Of a DNA stretch of 6,284 nt, positions 1 to 6,284 are shown piece by piece. Source of the DNA: Chlamydiia bacterium. Its GTDB lineage: Bacteria; Chlamydiota; Chlamydiia; Chlamydiales; JACKPQ01. The notes beneath the pieces are model-generated. The model saw only the letters and a list, made by a program, of their open reading frames with translations, ran no database searches and had not been told where the DNA came from. Where the stretch lies: NCBI GenBank assembly GCA_030433395.1, contig JAUILX010000062.1:1-6284 (forward strand). The letters run 5' to 3'. A program made the translations under genes and the position numbers. Each line of letters begins with the position of its first letter. Within the stretch, counting starts at the first letter, position 1.

Positions 1-659
1 CTGAAGAGGTCGCGGCCTTGCTTCTTAAATTATTCGAGTGTACTAAACACCTGCCTGTTATCGAAGAGCCTTCTGCAGTTTTATGGCACGAACTTATCGC
101 TCAAACTACACCCCAGCTACAGCAACCACTTATTCCTCTAGTCGAAATGACTCTTTCTGATCACCTTTGCAACAACCCAAGAGTTGCCTTCGATGATCTG
201 CTTCAACAAACTGTAGCCTCACTGCGTACAGATAAGCGCTTAGTTGATAAGCAAAAAATAACTGATCACTTATCAATCTGGACAGTCCAAGGAGATATGT
301 TACACCGTTGGACCTGCTTCAATGAAGATCAAGCCCTTTATAAGATTGCATTAGAAACAGCTCAGAAATACAAATATTTCGATGGTAAAATTTCTAGCAC
401 CGACCTTTCACTGGTTGTTGCTGACCGCTTCTTCGAATCACACCCGCAAATGCGCCCTTTTGAAGCTCAAGTCAAAATGCGCACCATCGCCATCTGTAAA
501 AATGCGTGGTACCGCTATAAATCTAGTGAGGCGCCCATTCAAAAACTTAAGACTTGGCATACACGCCGATTACAAACACTCTATCCGCAGCTACCCAAGA
601 AAGAAATCAGTCAAAAGCTACGTGCAACTTTGCGCCGGATCGCACCGCTTTGCGCATGA
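1..659 (+). CDS. Hypothetical protein, 5'-truncated by window edge
   Basis: I do not recognise this protein. The frame is open from the left edge (first full codon at 3) to the TGA at 657-659, giving 218 visible residues. A TTG at 18 and an ATG at 147 are in frame, but nothing shows that either is the real start, so the gene most likely begins before the window. The visible part has no signal peptide or membrane segment and looks cytosolic and largely helical. It has a Trp/Tyr-containing stretch in the middle (WTVQGDMLHRWTCF) and a strongly basic last 50 residues that include TRRLQTLYPQLPKK and LRATLRR, which might contact nucleic acid (inference only). Its last 53 bp overlap the 3' end of lgt on the other strand. 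The strand shows the same C-over-G bias as its neighbours, so it looks native. I am fairly sure it is coding; the function is unknown. Confidence 0.7.
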   Translation, partial: EEVAALLLKLFECTKHLPVIEEPSAVLWHELIAQTTPQLQQPLIPLVEMTLSDHLCNNPRVAFDDLLQQTVASLRTDKRLVDKQKITDHLSIWTVQGDMLHRWTCFNEDQALYKIALETAQKYKYFDGKISSTDLSLVVADRFFESHPQMRPFEAQVKMRTIAICKNAWYRYKSSEAPIQKLKTWHTRRLQTLYPQLPKKEISQKLRATLRRIAPLCA

Positions 660-1425
660 GATAGATCCCAAGTACAATCAGAGGAACGCTTAAATATTGC
701 CCCATAGTAAGCAAATTACCATCGCTGAGCAGCGCACTCTGTCGCTCTTTGAAAAACTCCATGCAAAATCGAAACGCAAAAAGAGAAACAAAAAGGAGCC
801 CCGCTATAAATCCCCGGCGGTTTTCTTTTTGCCAAGCATAAGAGATCATATAACCGATAGCCAAATAACCAAAGGCTTCGTATAGTTGAACAGGGTGGCG
901 AGCTACGGGCATCGAACCATCGATTGGGTGACCAAACGTCACAGCCCAAGGCAAGCTACACTTAACACCTAAAATTTCTTGATTAACAAAATTTCCAAAC
1001 CGGATAAATGCGCCAGCAATGCAAGCTGGAACAGCAAGTACATCGATCCAGGCAAGAACACCAATCTTAATTTTCTTAGCAAAAACTGCCAAACCAATCA
1101 AAATACCTAAAACAGCGCCATGACTAGCAAGCCCTTCCTCCCAAAACCGCACAAGCATCAACGGGTCAGACTTAATGGCCATCCACGGCTCGTAAAAGAG
1201 CACATGACCAACCTTAGCGCCAACAATGCATCCTACGATGACATACAAGGCTAAGCGCTCACAAAGCTGAACTGCCCGTCCTTTATCGCCACACAATTTT
1301 GTCACACGCCAAAGAGCGACCTGATAGCCCAGCCAAACGCCTACAGTAAACAGCAGGCCATACCAGACAACCGGGCGTCCAATCAATGGAATCGTAAAAA
1401 TTTCTCTTGGCGGGTCCCAAAACAT
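607..1425 (-). CDS. lgt: Prolipoprotein diacylglyceryl transferase (Lgt)
   Basis: Lgt is an inner-membrane enzyme that moves diacylglycerol from phosphatidylglycerol to the lipobox cysteine of prelipoproteins, the first step of lipoprotein maturation before LspA and Lnt. The 272-residue protein is a normal length (E. coli about 291). Visible hallmarks are WYG at residues 21-23, SHG at 101-103 (the family histidine), the Lgt signature around 142-153 (RFGNFVNQEILG, with Arg142 and Asn145), RHPVQLYEA at 176-184, and FRFCMEFFKE at 218-227, which carries the conserved late Arg and Glu. About seven hydrophobic segments can be seen (near 19-38, 58-76, 99-116, 121-140, 185-198, 206-222 and 240-258). 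The ATG at 1425 gives the expected start (MFWDPPREIF). AAGG lies only 2 nt before it, too close for a usual ribosome-binding site. The gene diverges from rlmH across 22 bp and overlaps the preceding unknown gene tail to tail. It looks intact. Confidence 0.97.
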   Translation of the reverse strand: MFWDPPREIFTIPLIGRPVVWYGLLFTVGVWLGYQVALWRVTKLCGDKGRAVQLCERLALYVIVGCIVGAKVGHVLFYEPWMAIKSDPLMLVRFWEEGLASHGAVLGILIGLAVFAKKIKIGVLAWIDVLAVPACIAGAFIRFGNFVNQEILGVKCSLPWAVTFGHPIDGSMPVARHPVQLYEAFGYLAIGYMISYAWQKENRRGFIAGLLFVSLFAFRFCMEFFKERQSALLSDGNLLTMGQYLSVPLIVLGIYLMRKAVRSGAKLHVAFD

Positions 1426-1461
1426 GACCTTATGGTATCATGGACACATGGTAAAAATCAA
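1425..1461 (-). promoter_or_regulatory. Possible divergent promoter for lgt
   Basis: On the minus strand, TTGATT (1461-1456) and TACCAT (1437-1432) are 18 bp apart, and each matches four of six consensus positions. The predicted transcription start would be about 1425, the A of the lgt ATG. The -10 shares bases 1436-1437 with the rlmH -10 on the other strand, so the two promoters would compete if both are real. The motif is weak, and lgt could instead be transcribed from further upstream, inside rlmH. Confidence 0.25.
1431..1448 (+). promoter_or_regulatory. Putative extended -10 promoter for rlmH, leaderless start
   Basis: TATGGTATCAT at 1431-1441 matches the extended -10 consensus TRTGnTATAAT at all but one defined position. 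The hexamer TATCAT is 1436-1441, so the expected first transcribed base is about 1448, the A of the rlmH ATG. No good -35 lies at 17 bp (GGTCCC at 1413-1418), which extended -10 promoters can tolerate. No purine-rich ribosome-binding site precedes the ATG, which agrees with a leaderless transcript. This is read from motifs only. Confidence 0.5.
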
Positions 1462-1855
1462 GATTTACAATACAGGCAAATCAAAAGAGCCCTGGCTCAT
1501 CGCAGCCCTAGCTGAGTACGAAAAGCGCCTCCCCTTCCCCATCGAGTGGAAACTTTACAAAGATGATAACAGCCTCTATACAGCTGTGGCAAAACTCCCC
1601 TCCTTCATCGCCCTGGATCCTCAAGGCCAGTCCATGACAAGTGAAAATTTTGCCACCTTCTTTGAGATCCATTCTCCCCGTCACATTCTCATCGGAGGAG
1701 CCATCGGCCTGCCCCCTCCCATCAAAGCCAAAGCCTCCCATCTAATCAGTCTATCGCCCCTAACCTTCACCCACCAGATGACCCGCCTAATTCTCCTCGA
1801 GCAACTCTATAGGGCTACCCAAATCTTAAAGAATTCCAACTACCATAAAAAGTAG
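1448..1855 (+). CDS. rlmH: 23S rRNA pseudouridine(1915)-N3 methyltransferase RlmH
   Basis: RlmH uses S-adenosylmethionine to methylate N3 of pseudouridine 1915 in helix 69 of 23S rRNA on assembled 70S ribosomes. It is a small cytosolic SPOUT-class (trefoil-knot) enzyme that acts as a dimer. The start at 1448 gives a family-like N-terminus (MVKIKIYNTGKSKEPW) and 135 residues. Recognisable elements are ALDPQG at 55-60, the SAM-site glycine loop LIGGAIGL at 81-88, SLSPLTFTH at 101-109, R113, EQLYRA at 118-123 and the terminal NYHKK. E. coli RlmH has 155 residues; most of the difference is a shorter segment before ALDPQG. The loop reads GGAIG where many homologues have GGPEG or GGADG, and the tail has K where YHR is usual. 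An in-frame ATG at 1424 would add eight residues not typical of the family. The RHS gene follows after 36 bp on the same strand. Confidence 0.95.
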   Translation: MVKIKIYNTGKSKEPWLIAALAEYEKRLPFPIEWKLYKDDNSLYTAVAKLPSFIALDPQGQSMTSENFATFFEIHSPRHILIGGAIGLPPPIKAKASHLISLSPLTFTHQMTRLILLEQLYRATQILKNSNYHKK

Positions 1856-1891
1856 AATTGACATTGTACTTTATCCATAAAAGATGATTTA
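1856..1891. other. Short rlmH-RHS intergenic gap
   Basis: The 36-bp gap holds the TTGACA noted above and a small inverted repeat (CTTTAT at 1869-1874 against ATAAAAG at 1877-1883, with a 2-base loop and one bulge). This is too weak and AT-only to call a terminator. It also holds a two-codon ATG-ATT-TAA at 1884-1892 whose last base is the first base of the RHS ATG. Confidence 0.5.
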
Positions 1892-1892
1892 A
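1858..1892 (+). promoter_or_regulatory. Possible promoter of the RHS gene (perfect -35)
   Basis: TTGACA at 1858-1863, three bases after the rlmH stop, is a perfect -35 hexamer. At a 16-bp spacer the -10 would be AAAGAT (1880-1885), which matches only at positions 2, 5 and 6. It would start transcription near 1892, the first base of the RHS ATG. No GGAG/AGGA-type ribosome-binding site is present in the 36-bp gap. Read-through from rlmH is the alternative. Confidence 0.35.
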
Positions 1893-1951
1893 TGAGCGCT
1901 GCAATGCGTATTCTACTAGGAATCATCTGCCTTATAGCTATCTGTTTTGGA
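1892..1951 (+). other. Predicted Sec signal peptide of the RHS protein
   Basis: Residues 1-20 have a short n-region with one arginine (R6) and a hydrophobic core (ILLGIICLIAICF, 7-19), with a plausible signal peptidase I cut after G20 (CFG|NPV). Cysteines at 13 and 18 do not form a lipobox because the residue before each is isoleucine. The protein is therefore expected in the periplasm or beyond, and not as a lipoprotein. Confidence 0.7.
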
Positions 1952-4900
1952 AATCCAGTTGATAACCAACACATTGCAACAAGTCGCGGAGGCCCATCAG
2001 CGCTTGTAGATGGCTGCGTGAGTGTTATCACAGGTGATTACTACGTTAATGAATGCGACTATGTCGCTGGTGGTTTTAATCCCATACGAATCCCCAGGAC
2101 TTACTTTAGCTCACAGATGAATCATTGCACAGGCTGGGGTGTACAACCCCACCTCAAGGCAACTAAAATCGGCAATCTGTATTTTGTTGCTGAACCTGAT
2201 GGGACATTTCTAACATACAGCGCAACTGCTGATATGCATTTATACACGTTGCACTCCACATCTTACGAAAAAGCATTAACAAATCTTTGCCAGGGACAAA
2301 TTAGCGCAAGAAACGACCCTAAAAATAATCACCTAATCTGTAATGAGAGTGGATTTACTTTACATGGAGCAAATGGACATAAACGCAAATATCATTTAAC
2401 GAACTTTGCAAATTGCCAGGGTCAATATGTTTTGGACTGGGAACGTTATTCAGATGGAACAATTTGCCATTACAAGTGGGACCCAGATAAAGGCTCTTTT
2501 GCAGATCATGATGGCCTCAAAAAAATCGAAATACGCGATCCTACAAATACAGTCATCTACAGCAGCGCTAAAATTTTATATCACGATCGCAGATCTAATC
2601 ACCCGCAGGCAAAATATTACCTCAGTGACGGCAAGGAGGTTCGATATCGGTATTCACGCATCAAAGATAGCCATGTTATTAAGCGGTTGAAAAATAAAGG
2701 AATTGATCAGCCCTGCTATTTAAAATCGATTGAGAGTCCTGACTTTGGGATGGAAAAAGTACACTACCTTCAAAAACCTCACCAAAATCCATCAGTAACA
2801 GGTCGCACGCGAAATGCAAAATGCCCCATCGAAGTTGAATACTACAAAAAAGGGACATTTACACTTGATCACCTTGAACCCTCTTATCAACCTGCAGATT
2901 CTGACACCTGCCAAAGACTTGAACGTGAAGTAGAGCAAAACCCCACAAACTCTAGAGCACAATCGCGCTATAACTTCGTTTGTACACCCCATCCAGTTGT
3001 CATCAAAGTGGATAAAAAATCACCCACTCGTGGAAGAGTCAAGTGCTTAAAGCAGCCAACAGGAGAAGGCGGCGCTTTAGAAACTAGCAAAACCTTTGCT
3101 TATCACTATAGAGGCAAAAACACGCAAGGTTCCCAAGCGCATAGTTGGACAAACGTTTACGATTGCTACAGCCATCTAACCACTTATCGCTACAACAAAG
3201 ACTTGCGCCTATATCAAATAGAAAAAATGGATAATGATTTTAAACGCTATGCCTATGAGCATACCACTTGGATTGGCATGCGTTTTAAAGCTAAAACACT
3301 CCTCGACCCCCTGTTTAAGCCTATCCATGGATATATCTACGATTATGACAAATCCGGCAATGTGATTTGCGAAAAACTTTGGGGCCAGCTCACAGGTGAG
3401 TCTGCTCTCAACTTACAAATGCATAGCCCATTAAAGATAGAAGCTATTCCCAACGAAAATACAGGAGAACTTGCCAAAACCCACCGCACTTTTACAAATG
3501 CCAATTTATTAAAAACAGAAACAAACCCCTCTGGTCTCACAATAGAATACCGCTACTTTAAAGACACAGATCTCATCTCTGCTAAATATTATCTCGACGG
3601 ACAAACAATCCTAAAGCGCCAGTTCTTAGTATATGACGATCACCACGTTCTCATTCAAGAAATCGAAGATAACGGCTCATCTTACAAAAAGTCTGATCTA
3701 ACAAATGTCACCGTGCGTCGCATTAAGGCTATCACCCCTGACTACTCTGGCAATTACCCTGGACTACCACGTCTTATTAAAGAAGGCTACCAAGACAACC
3801 ACCAAATTGTTTGGCTAAAAAAAGAGCGCTACACCTACAACGCAAGTGGCCTGCTAGAATCCAAACAAATCATCGATAGCGAAAACAACCCTCGCTACAC
3901 GCTCCATTACACCTATGATGAGCGCTCAAGGCTTGTCTTCGAAACAAACCCCATTGGCCAGACAGCCAGCTATCGCTACGATGAAAGCAACAACTGCATC
4001 TACGAGCAAGAATTCGAGGGCACCGAAACCTTTTACACTTTTGATGCATGCAATCGCTGCACCACCAAAAAAATAAAAGCTAAAGATGCCAAGCCCCGAC
4101 TTTACCGCTATCTCTACAACAGGCGGCATGAGCTCATTGTAGAAACAGACCCGTTCGGCAATAAAACAAAATATGGTTACGACCCATTGGGCCGTTGCCA
4201 TGAAAAAATCCTTCCCTCCGATCAATCAGGCAAACGACCGCATGAGAGATACGCATTTGATACTGCTGGCAACAAAATCCTCACCATTGATCCCAATGGC
4301 AACAAAACCCATATCACCCATAACGCTTACAGAAAGCCTCTACAAACCACATATCCAGACGGCGCCATTGAAAAATGCACCTACTATCTCTTTGGCAACC
4401 TTAAAACAAAAACAGCCCCCAATGGCACGCAAACACACTACACCTACGATGTACTCGATAGGCCTTTAACCAAAACAACCCTCTCATCCTCCGGCAAAGC
4501 CCTTACTCAAGAAACCTACACCTACACAGCATTTAACTTAATCCAAAAAACAGATCCCGAAGGCAACATCACAACTTATCATTACGACTCAGCAGGCCGA
4601 AAAATCGCCGAAATCCAAAACCAAGAAAAAACCACCTACGAATACGATCCCCTAGGGCATCTCCACAAAACAATCCATCACGCTGACAATAACACTCTCA
4701 TAGAAATTAAAGAACATGACAACTTAGGTCGCATTATCGAAGAGCGCACTGAAGATCTAAATGGCACAGTATTCACCAAAATCTTTTACGCTCTTGATGC
4801 CGCAGGCAACAGGGTCCAAACCTGGAGATTTGTTGGCCTAAATCACGAAAAAGCCATTGAAAAGTGCACCTACGATGGTTTTAATAGACTCTTATCCAAA

Positions 4901-6284
4901 ACAGACCCTCTTGGCAATACCACCACAATTGCCTATCTAGAAAAAGATAATCACCTCACCAAAACAACCACCAACCCCAAAGGCTTAAAAACCATTGAAA
5001 TCTACGACCGTCTAAACCGCCTCATAGAATCACGCTTAGAATCTGACAAGGAGCTGAACAAAGAAGTCTTTCTCTACGATCTCAATGGCAACAAACTCAC
5101 CCAAACCTCCACTGTATACAGCCTCACAGACTCAAGATCGTCCACCACGCAGTGGATATACGACTCTAAAAACAGACCCCTACAAATCACAGAAGCTGCA
5201 AATACCATTGATGAAAAAACAACGCATATCACCTATACATCCACAGGCAAAAAAGCCACCGTTACCAAACCCGATAAAGTCACACTCACACATGAGTACG
5301 ATTCCCTAGACCGCTTAAAACATCTTTTCTCATCAGACAATTCCATTGATTACATCTACACCTACAACAAACTCTCACAAGTCATCGCTGTAGACGACAC
5401 CATCCAAAACACACAAACGAAACGCACATGGGATCCAAAAGGACGTTTACTCTACGAGCGTTTGGGTAACGGGTTAGAGTTATCCAATGAATACGATATA
5501 CGCGGCAGACGCACTCGCCTCAAGCTATCAACTGGCTGTGTAGAATACATCTACAACCCTGCCCACCTAACTTCTGTCAATCGCTATGACTCATCAGGAC
5601 AACTCCTCTATACACACCACTACAATAAACACGACCTCTCAGAAAATATCCTCATAGAATCTCTGATCTATAACCTTGGAAAAACCGAATATGTCTACAA
5701 CAAAAACTCGATACCTACAAGCTACAAAACACCCTTTTACAATCACAAAATCACAGAGCTTGATCCCAATGGAAACGTCTTAGCTGCAATTCAAAATACC
5801 ACATCAGAAAGCTACAGCTACAACATACTCGATCAACTCACCTACGAGCAAAACACCTTTACACACACCTACGATTATGATTCACGTCATAATCGCCTCC
5901 TCCACAACGATAAAACCTATCAAGTCAATGCACTCAACCAGCTCAACGAAATCACCTATGATGCGAACGGAAATCCCATCCAAGTAGATGATAAACTCTG
6001 CAAATACGACGCACTTGATCGGCTCACACAAGTAACCCAACAAGGCACAATCCACAAATACACATACGACTACCTCCATCGCCGCATCATCTCCAACCAA
6101 ACCAAGCATTATCTCTATGACGATGAAGATGAAATCGGCTGCACAAACGAAAACTTAAAAATCACACAGCTTAGAGTACTTGGAATAGGTCAAGGAGCTG
6201 AAATAGGCGCCTCAATAGCAATAGAAATTCACAACAATGTTTACGCACCCCTGCATGACCTTTATGGCAATATCAAAGCCCTTT
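1892..6284 (+). CDS. Secreted RHS/YD-repeat protein, 3'-truncated by window edge
   Basis: This is a giant YD-repeat (RHS) protein. The frame runs from the ATG at 1892 to the window end with no stop, giving 1,464 full codons with the C-terminus missing. In order it has a Sec-type signal peptide (residues 1-20), an N-terminal region (about 21-480) that opens with a conserved-looking segment around 35-71 (DGCVSVITGDYY; FNPIRIPRTYF) and contains NVYDCYSHLTTYRYNKDLRL at 421-440, then a long YD-repeat array (about 481-1400) and the start of the RHS core (YAPLHDLYGN at about 1451-1460). Known RHS/Tc repeats fold into a hollow shell that encloses a C-terminal domain, often a toxin released by self-cleavage. 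That part lies beyond the window, so the role (effector, contact-dependent toxin or surface protein) cannot be told. The mature N-terminal region has 14 cysteines. ATG 1892 is chosen over ATG 1904 because it gives a longer n-region, but both leave the signal intact. No ribosome-binding site is seen. Confidence 0.93.
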   Translation, partial: MSAAMRILLGIICLIAICFGNPVDNQHIATSRGGPSALVDGCVSVITGDYYVNECDYVAGGFNPIRIPRTYFSSQMNHCTGWGVQPHLKATKIGNLYFVAEPDGTFLTYSATADMHLYTLHSTSYEKALTNLCQGQISARNDPKNNHLICNESGFTLHGANGHKRKYHLTNFANCQGQYVLDWERYSDGTICHYKWDPDKGSFADHDGLKKIEIRDPTNTVIYSSAKILYHDRRSNHPQAKYYLSDGKEVRYRYSRIKDSHVIKRLKNKGIDQPCYLKSIESPDFGMEKVHYLQKPHQNPSVTGRTRNAKCPIEVEYYKKGTFTLDHLEPSYQPADSDTCQRLEREVEQNPTNSRAQSRYNFVCTPHPVVIKVDKKSPTRGRVKCLKQPTGEGGALETSKTFAYHYRGKNTQGSQAHSWTNVYDCYSHLTTYRYNKDLRLYQIEKMDNDFKRYAYEHTTWIGMRFKAKTLLDPLFKPIHGYIYDYDKSGNVICEKLWGQLTGESALNLQMHSPLKIEAIPNENTGELAKTHRTFTNANLLKTETNPSGLTIEYRYFKDTDLISAKYYLDGQTILKRQFLVYDDHHVLIQEIEDNGSSYKKSDLTNVTVRRIKAITPDYSGNYPGLPRLIKEGYQDNHQIVWLKKERYTYNASGLLESKQIIDSENNPRYTLHYTYDERSRLVFETNPIGQTASYRYDESNNCIYEQEFEGTETFYTFDACNRCTTKKIKAKDAKPRLYRYLYNRRHELIVETDPFGNKTKYGYDPLGRCHEKILPSDQSGKRPHERYAFDTAGNKILTIDPNGNKTHITHNAYRKPLQTTYPDGAIEKCTYYLFGNLKTKTAPNGTQTHYTYDVLDRPLTKTTLSSSGKALTQETYTYTAFNLIQKTDPEGNITTYHYDSAGRKIAEIQNQEKTTYEYDPLGHLHKTIHHADNNTLIEIKEHDNLGRIIEERTEDLNGTVFTKIFYALDAAGNRVQTWRFVGLNHEKAIEKCTYDGFNRLLSKTDPLGNTTTIAYLEKDNHLTKTTTNPKGLKTIEIYDRLNRLIESRLESDKELNKEVFLYDLNGNKLTQTSTVYSLTDSRSSTTQWIYDSKNRPLQITEAANTIDEKTTHITYTSTGKKATVTKPDKVTLTHEYDSLDRLKHLFSSDNSIDYIYTYNKLSQVIAVDDTIQNTQTKRTWDPKGRLLYERLGNGLELSNEYDIRGRRTRLKLSTGCVEYIYNPAHLTSVNRYDSSGQLLYTHHYNKHDLSENILIESLIYNLGKTEYVYNKNSIPTSYKTPFYNHKITELDPNGNVLAAIQNTTSESYSYNILDQLTYEQNTFTHTYDYDSRHNRLLHNDKTYQVNALNQLNEITYDANGNPIQVDDKLCKYDALDRLTQVTQQGTIHKYTYDYLHRRIISNQTKHYLYDDEDEIGCTNENLKITQLRVLGIGQGAEIGASIAIEIHNNVYAPLHDLYGNIKAL
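3329..6160 (+). repeat. YD-repeat (RHS) array within the RHS gene
   Basis: From residue 480 on, the protein is built of degenerate units of roughly 20 residues of the type YxYDxxGRLxxxxDPxGNxT. Clear copies include YIYDYDKSGNVI, LHYTYDERSRL, TDPFGNKTKYGYDPLGR, IDPNGNKT, THYTYDVLDRP, TDPEGNITTYHYDSAGR, TYEYDPLGHL, CTYDGFNRLLSKTDPLGNTT, EIYDRLNRL, FLYDLNGNK, WIYDSKNRP, HEYDSLDRL, NEYDIRGRR, ITYDANGNPI and KYDALDRL. The copies are similar in protein but well diverged in DNA, with only short shared words such as CACCTACGA and GGCAACAAA, so there are no perfect tandem repeats. Nearby spans around 3541-3830 and 5640-5760 hold more degenerate units. In known structures such units form the strands of a spiral shell. 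Confidence 0.9.

Noticed and set aside
382..949. Small open frames at 382-693 (+), 697-885 (+) and 716-949 (-)
   Set aside because: They lie in other frames of the unknown gene and of lgt, have no start signals and give low-complexity or unlikely proteins.
1424..1447. Longer rlmH start at ATG 1424 adding MTLWYHGH
   Set aside because: The extra residues do not fit the family N-terminus, and the -10 element lies inside this stretch; ATG 1448 starts exactly where RlmH proteins begin.
1869..1883. Small inverted repeat as an rlmH terminator
   Set aside because: Six AT-rich pairs with a 2-base loop, a bulge and no T-run; it would not form a stable hairpin.
1884..1892. Two-codon upstream ORF (ATG ATT TAA) overlapping the RHS start
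   Set aside because: It has no ribosome-binding site and is the kind of thing expected by chance in AT-rich DNA.
1925..1947. Lipoprotein signal (lipobox) at C13 or C18 of the RHS protein, tempting because lgt is nearby
   Set aside because: The residue before each cysteine is isoleucine, while a lipobox needs Gly, Ala or Ser there.
1508..2031. Minus-strand open frames at 1508-1741 and 1840-2031
   Set aside because: They are antisense to rlmH and to the start of the RHS gene, which are both clearly coding on the + strand.
2406..6109. Open frames inside the RHS gene at 2406-2690, 4173-4469, 5085-5309 (+) and 2792-2992, 3343-3540, 3926-4225, 5882-6109 (-)
   Set aside because: They are shadows of a continuous frame that reads through all of them; their residue biases come from the repeated YD codons.
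3830..6160. Recurring short words (CACCTACGA, GGCAACAAA) as a CRISPR or tandem DNA repeat
   Set aside because: They are irregularly spaced, imperfect and fully explained by the YD-repeat protein code.
1892..6284. RHS gene as a pseudogene, since no stop or full-length product is visible
   Set aside because: I read the frame codon by codon from 1892 to 6284 and found no stop or frameshift; it is simply cut by the window edge.

Overview
The window looks like chromosomal DNA from a Chlamydiota bacterium, most likely an environmental (Parachlamydiales-type) chlamydia. This rests on three things: the style of the Lgt N-terminus, a very large secreted YD-repeat (RHS) protein whose N-terminal region resembles those I know from environmental chlamydiae, and moderate GC content with genes that lack Shine-Dalgarno motifs. 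The assignment is an inference from sequence style; no rRNA or other decisive marker is present.

Layout. Positions 1-659 (+) hold the 3' part of a gene of unknown function that begins before the window. Its end overlaps by 53 bp, tail to tail, with lgt (607-1425, -), which encodes the membrane enzyme that lipidates prelipoproteins. Only 22 bp from the lgt start, in the opposite direction, lies rlmH (1448-1855, +), a 23S rRNA pseudouridine methyltransferase of the SPOUT fold. A good extended -10 element sits in that 22-bp gap and would start transcription at the rlmH ATG itself. After a 36-bp gap, the frame opened by the ATG at 1892 stays open, without a stop, to the end of the window. It encodes at least 1,464 residues of a signal-peptide-bearing RHS/YD-repeat protein. 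The window stops inside the RHS core, before the conserved cleavage region and the variable C-terminal domain.

How the genes fit together. lgt and rlmH are housekeeping genes with no obvious functional link to the RHS gene, so the RHS gene looks like an accessory gene placed beside a conserved block. Base composition supports this in part. The + strand carries clearly more C than G in the unknown gene, in lgt (although lgt is coded on the other strand), in rlmH and in the YD-repeat half of the RHS gene. The first roughly 1.5 kb of the RHS gene is close to balanced. The shift lies near the boundary between the cysteine-rich N-terminal region and the repeat array, which suggests a modular or recombined gene. 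No RNA gene, insertion sequence, CRISPR array or convincing terminator was seen.
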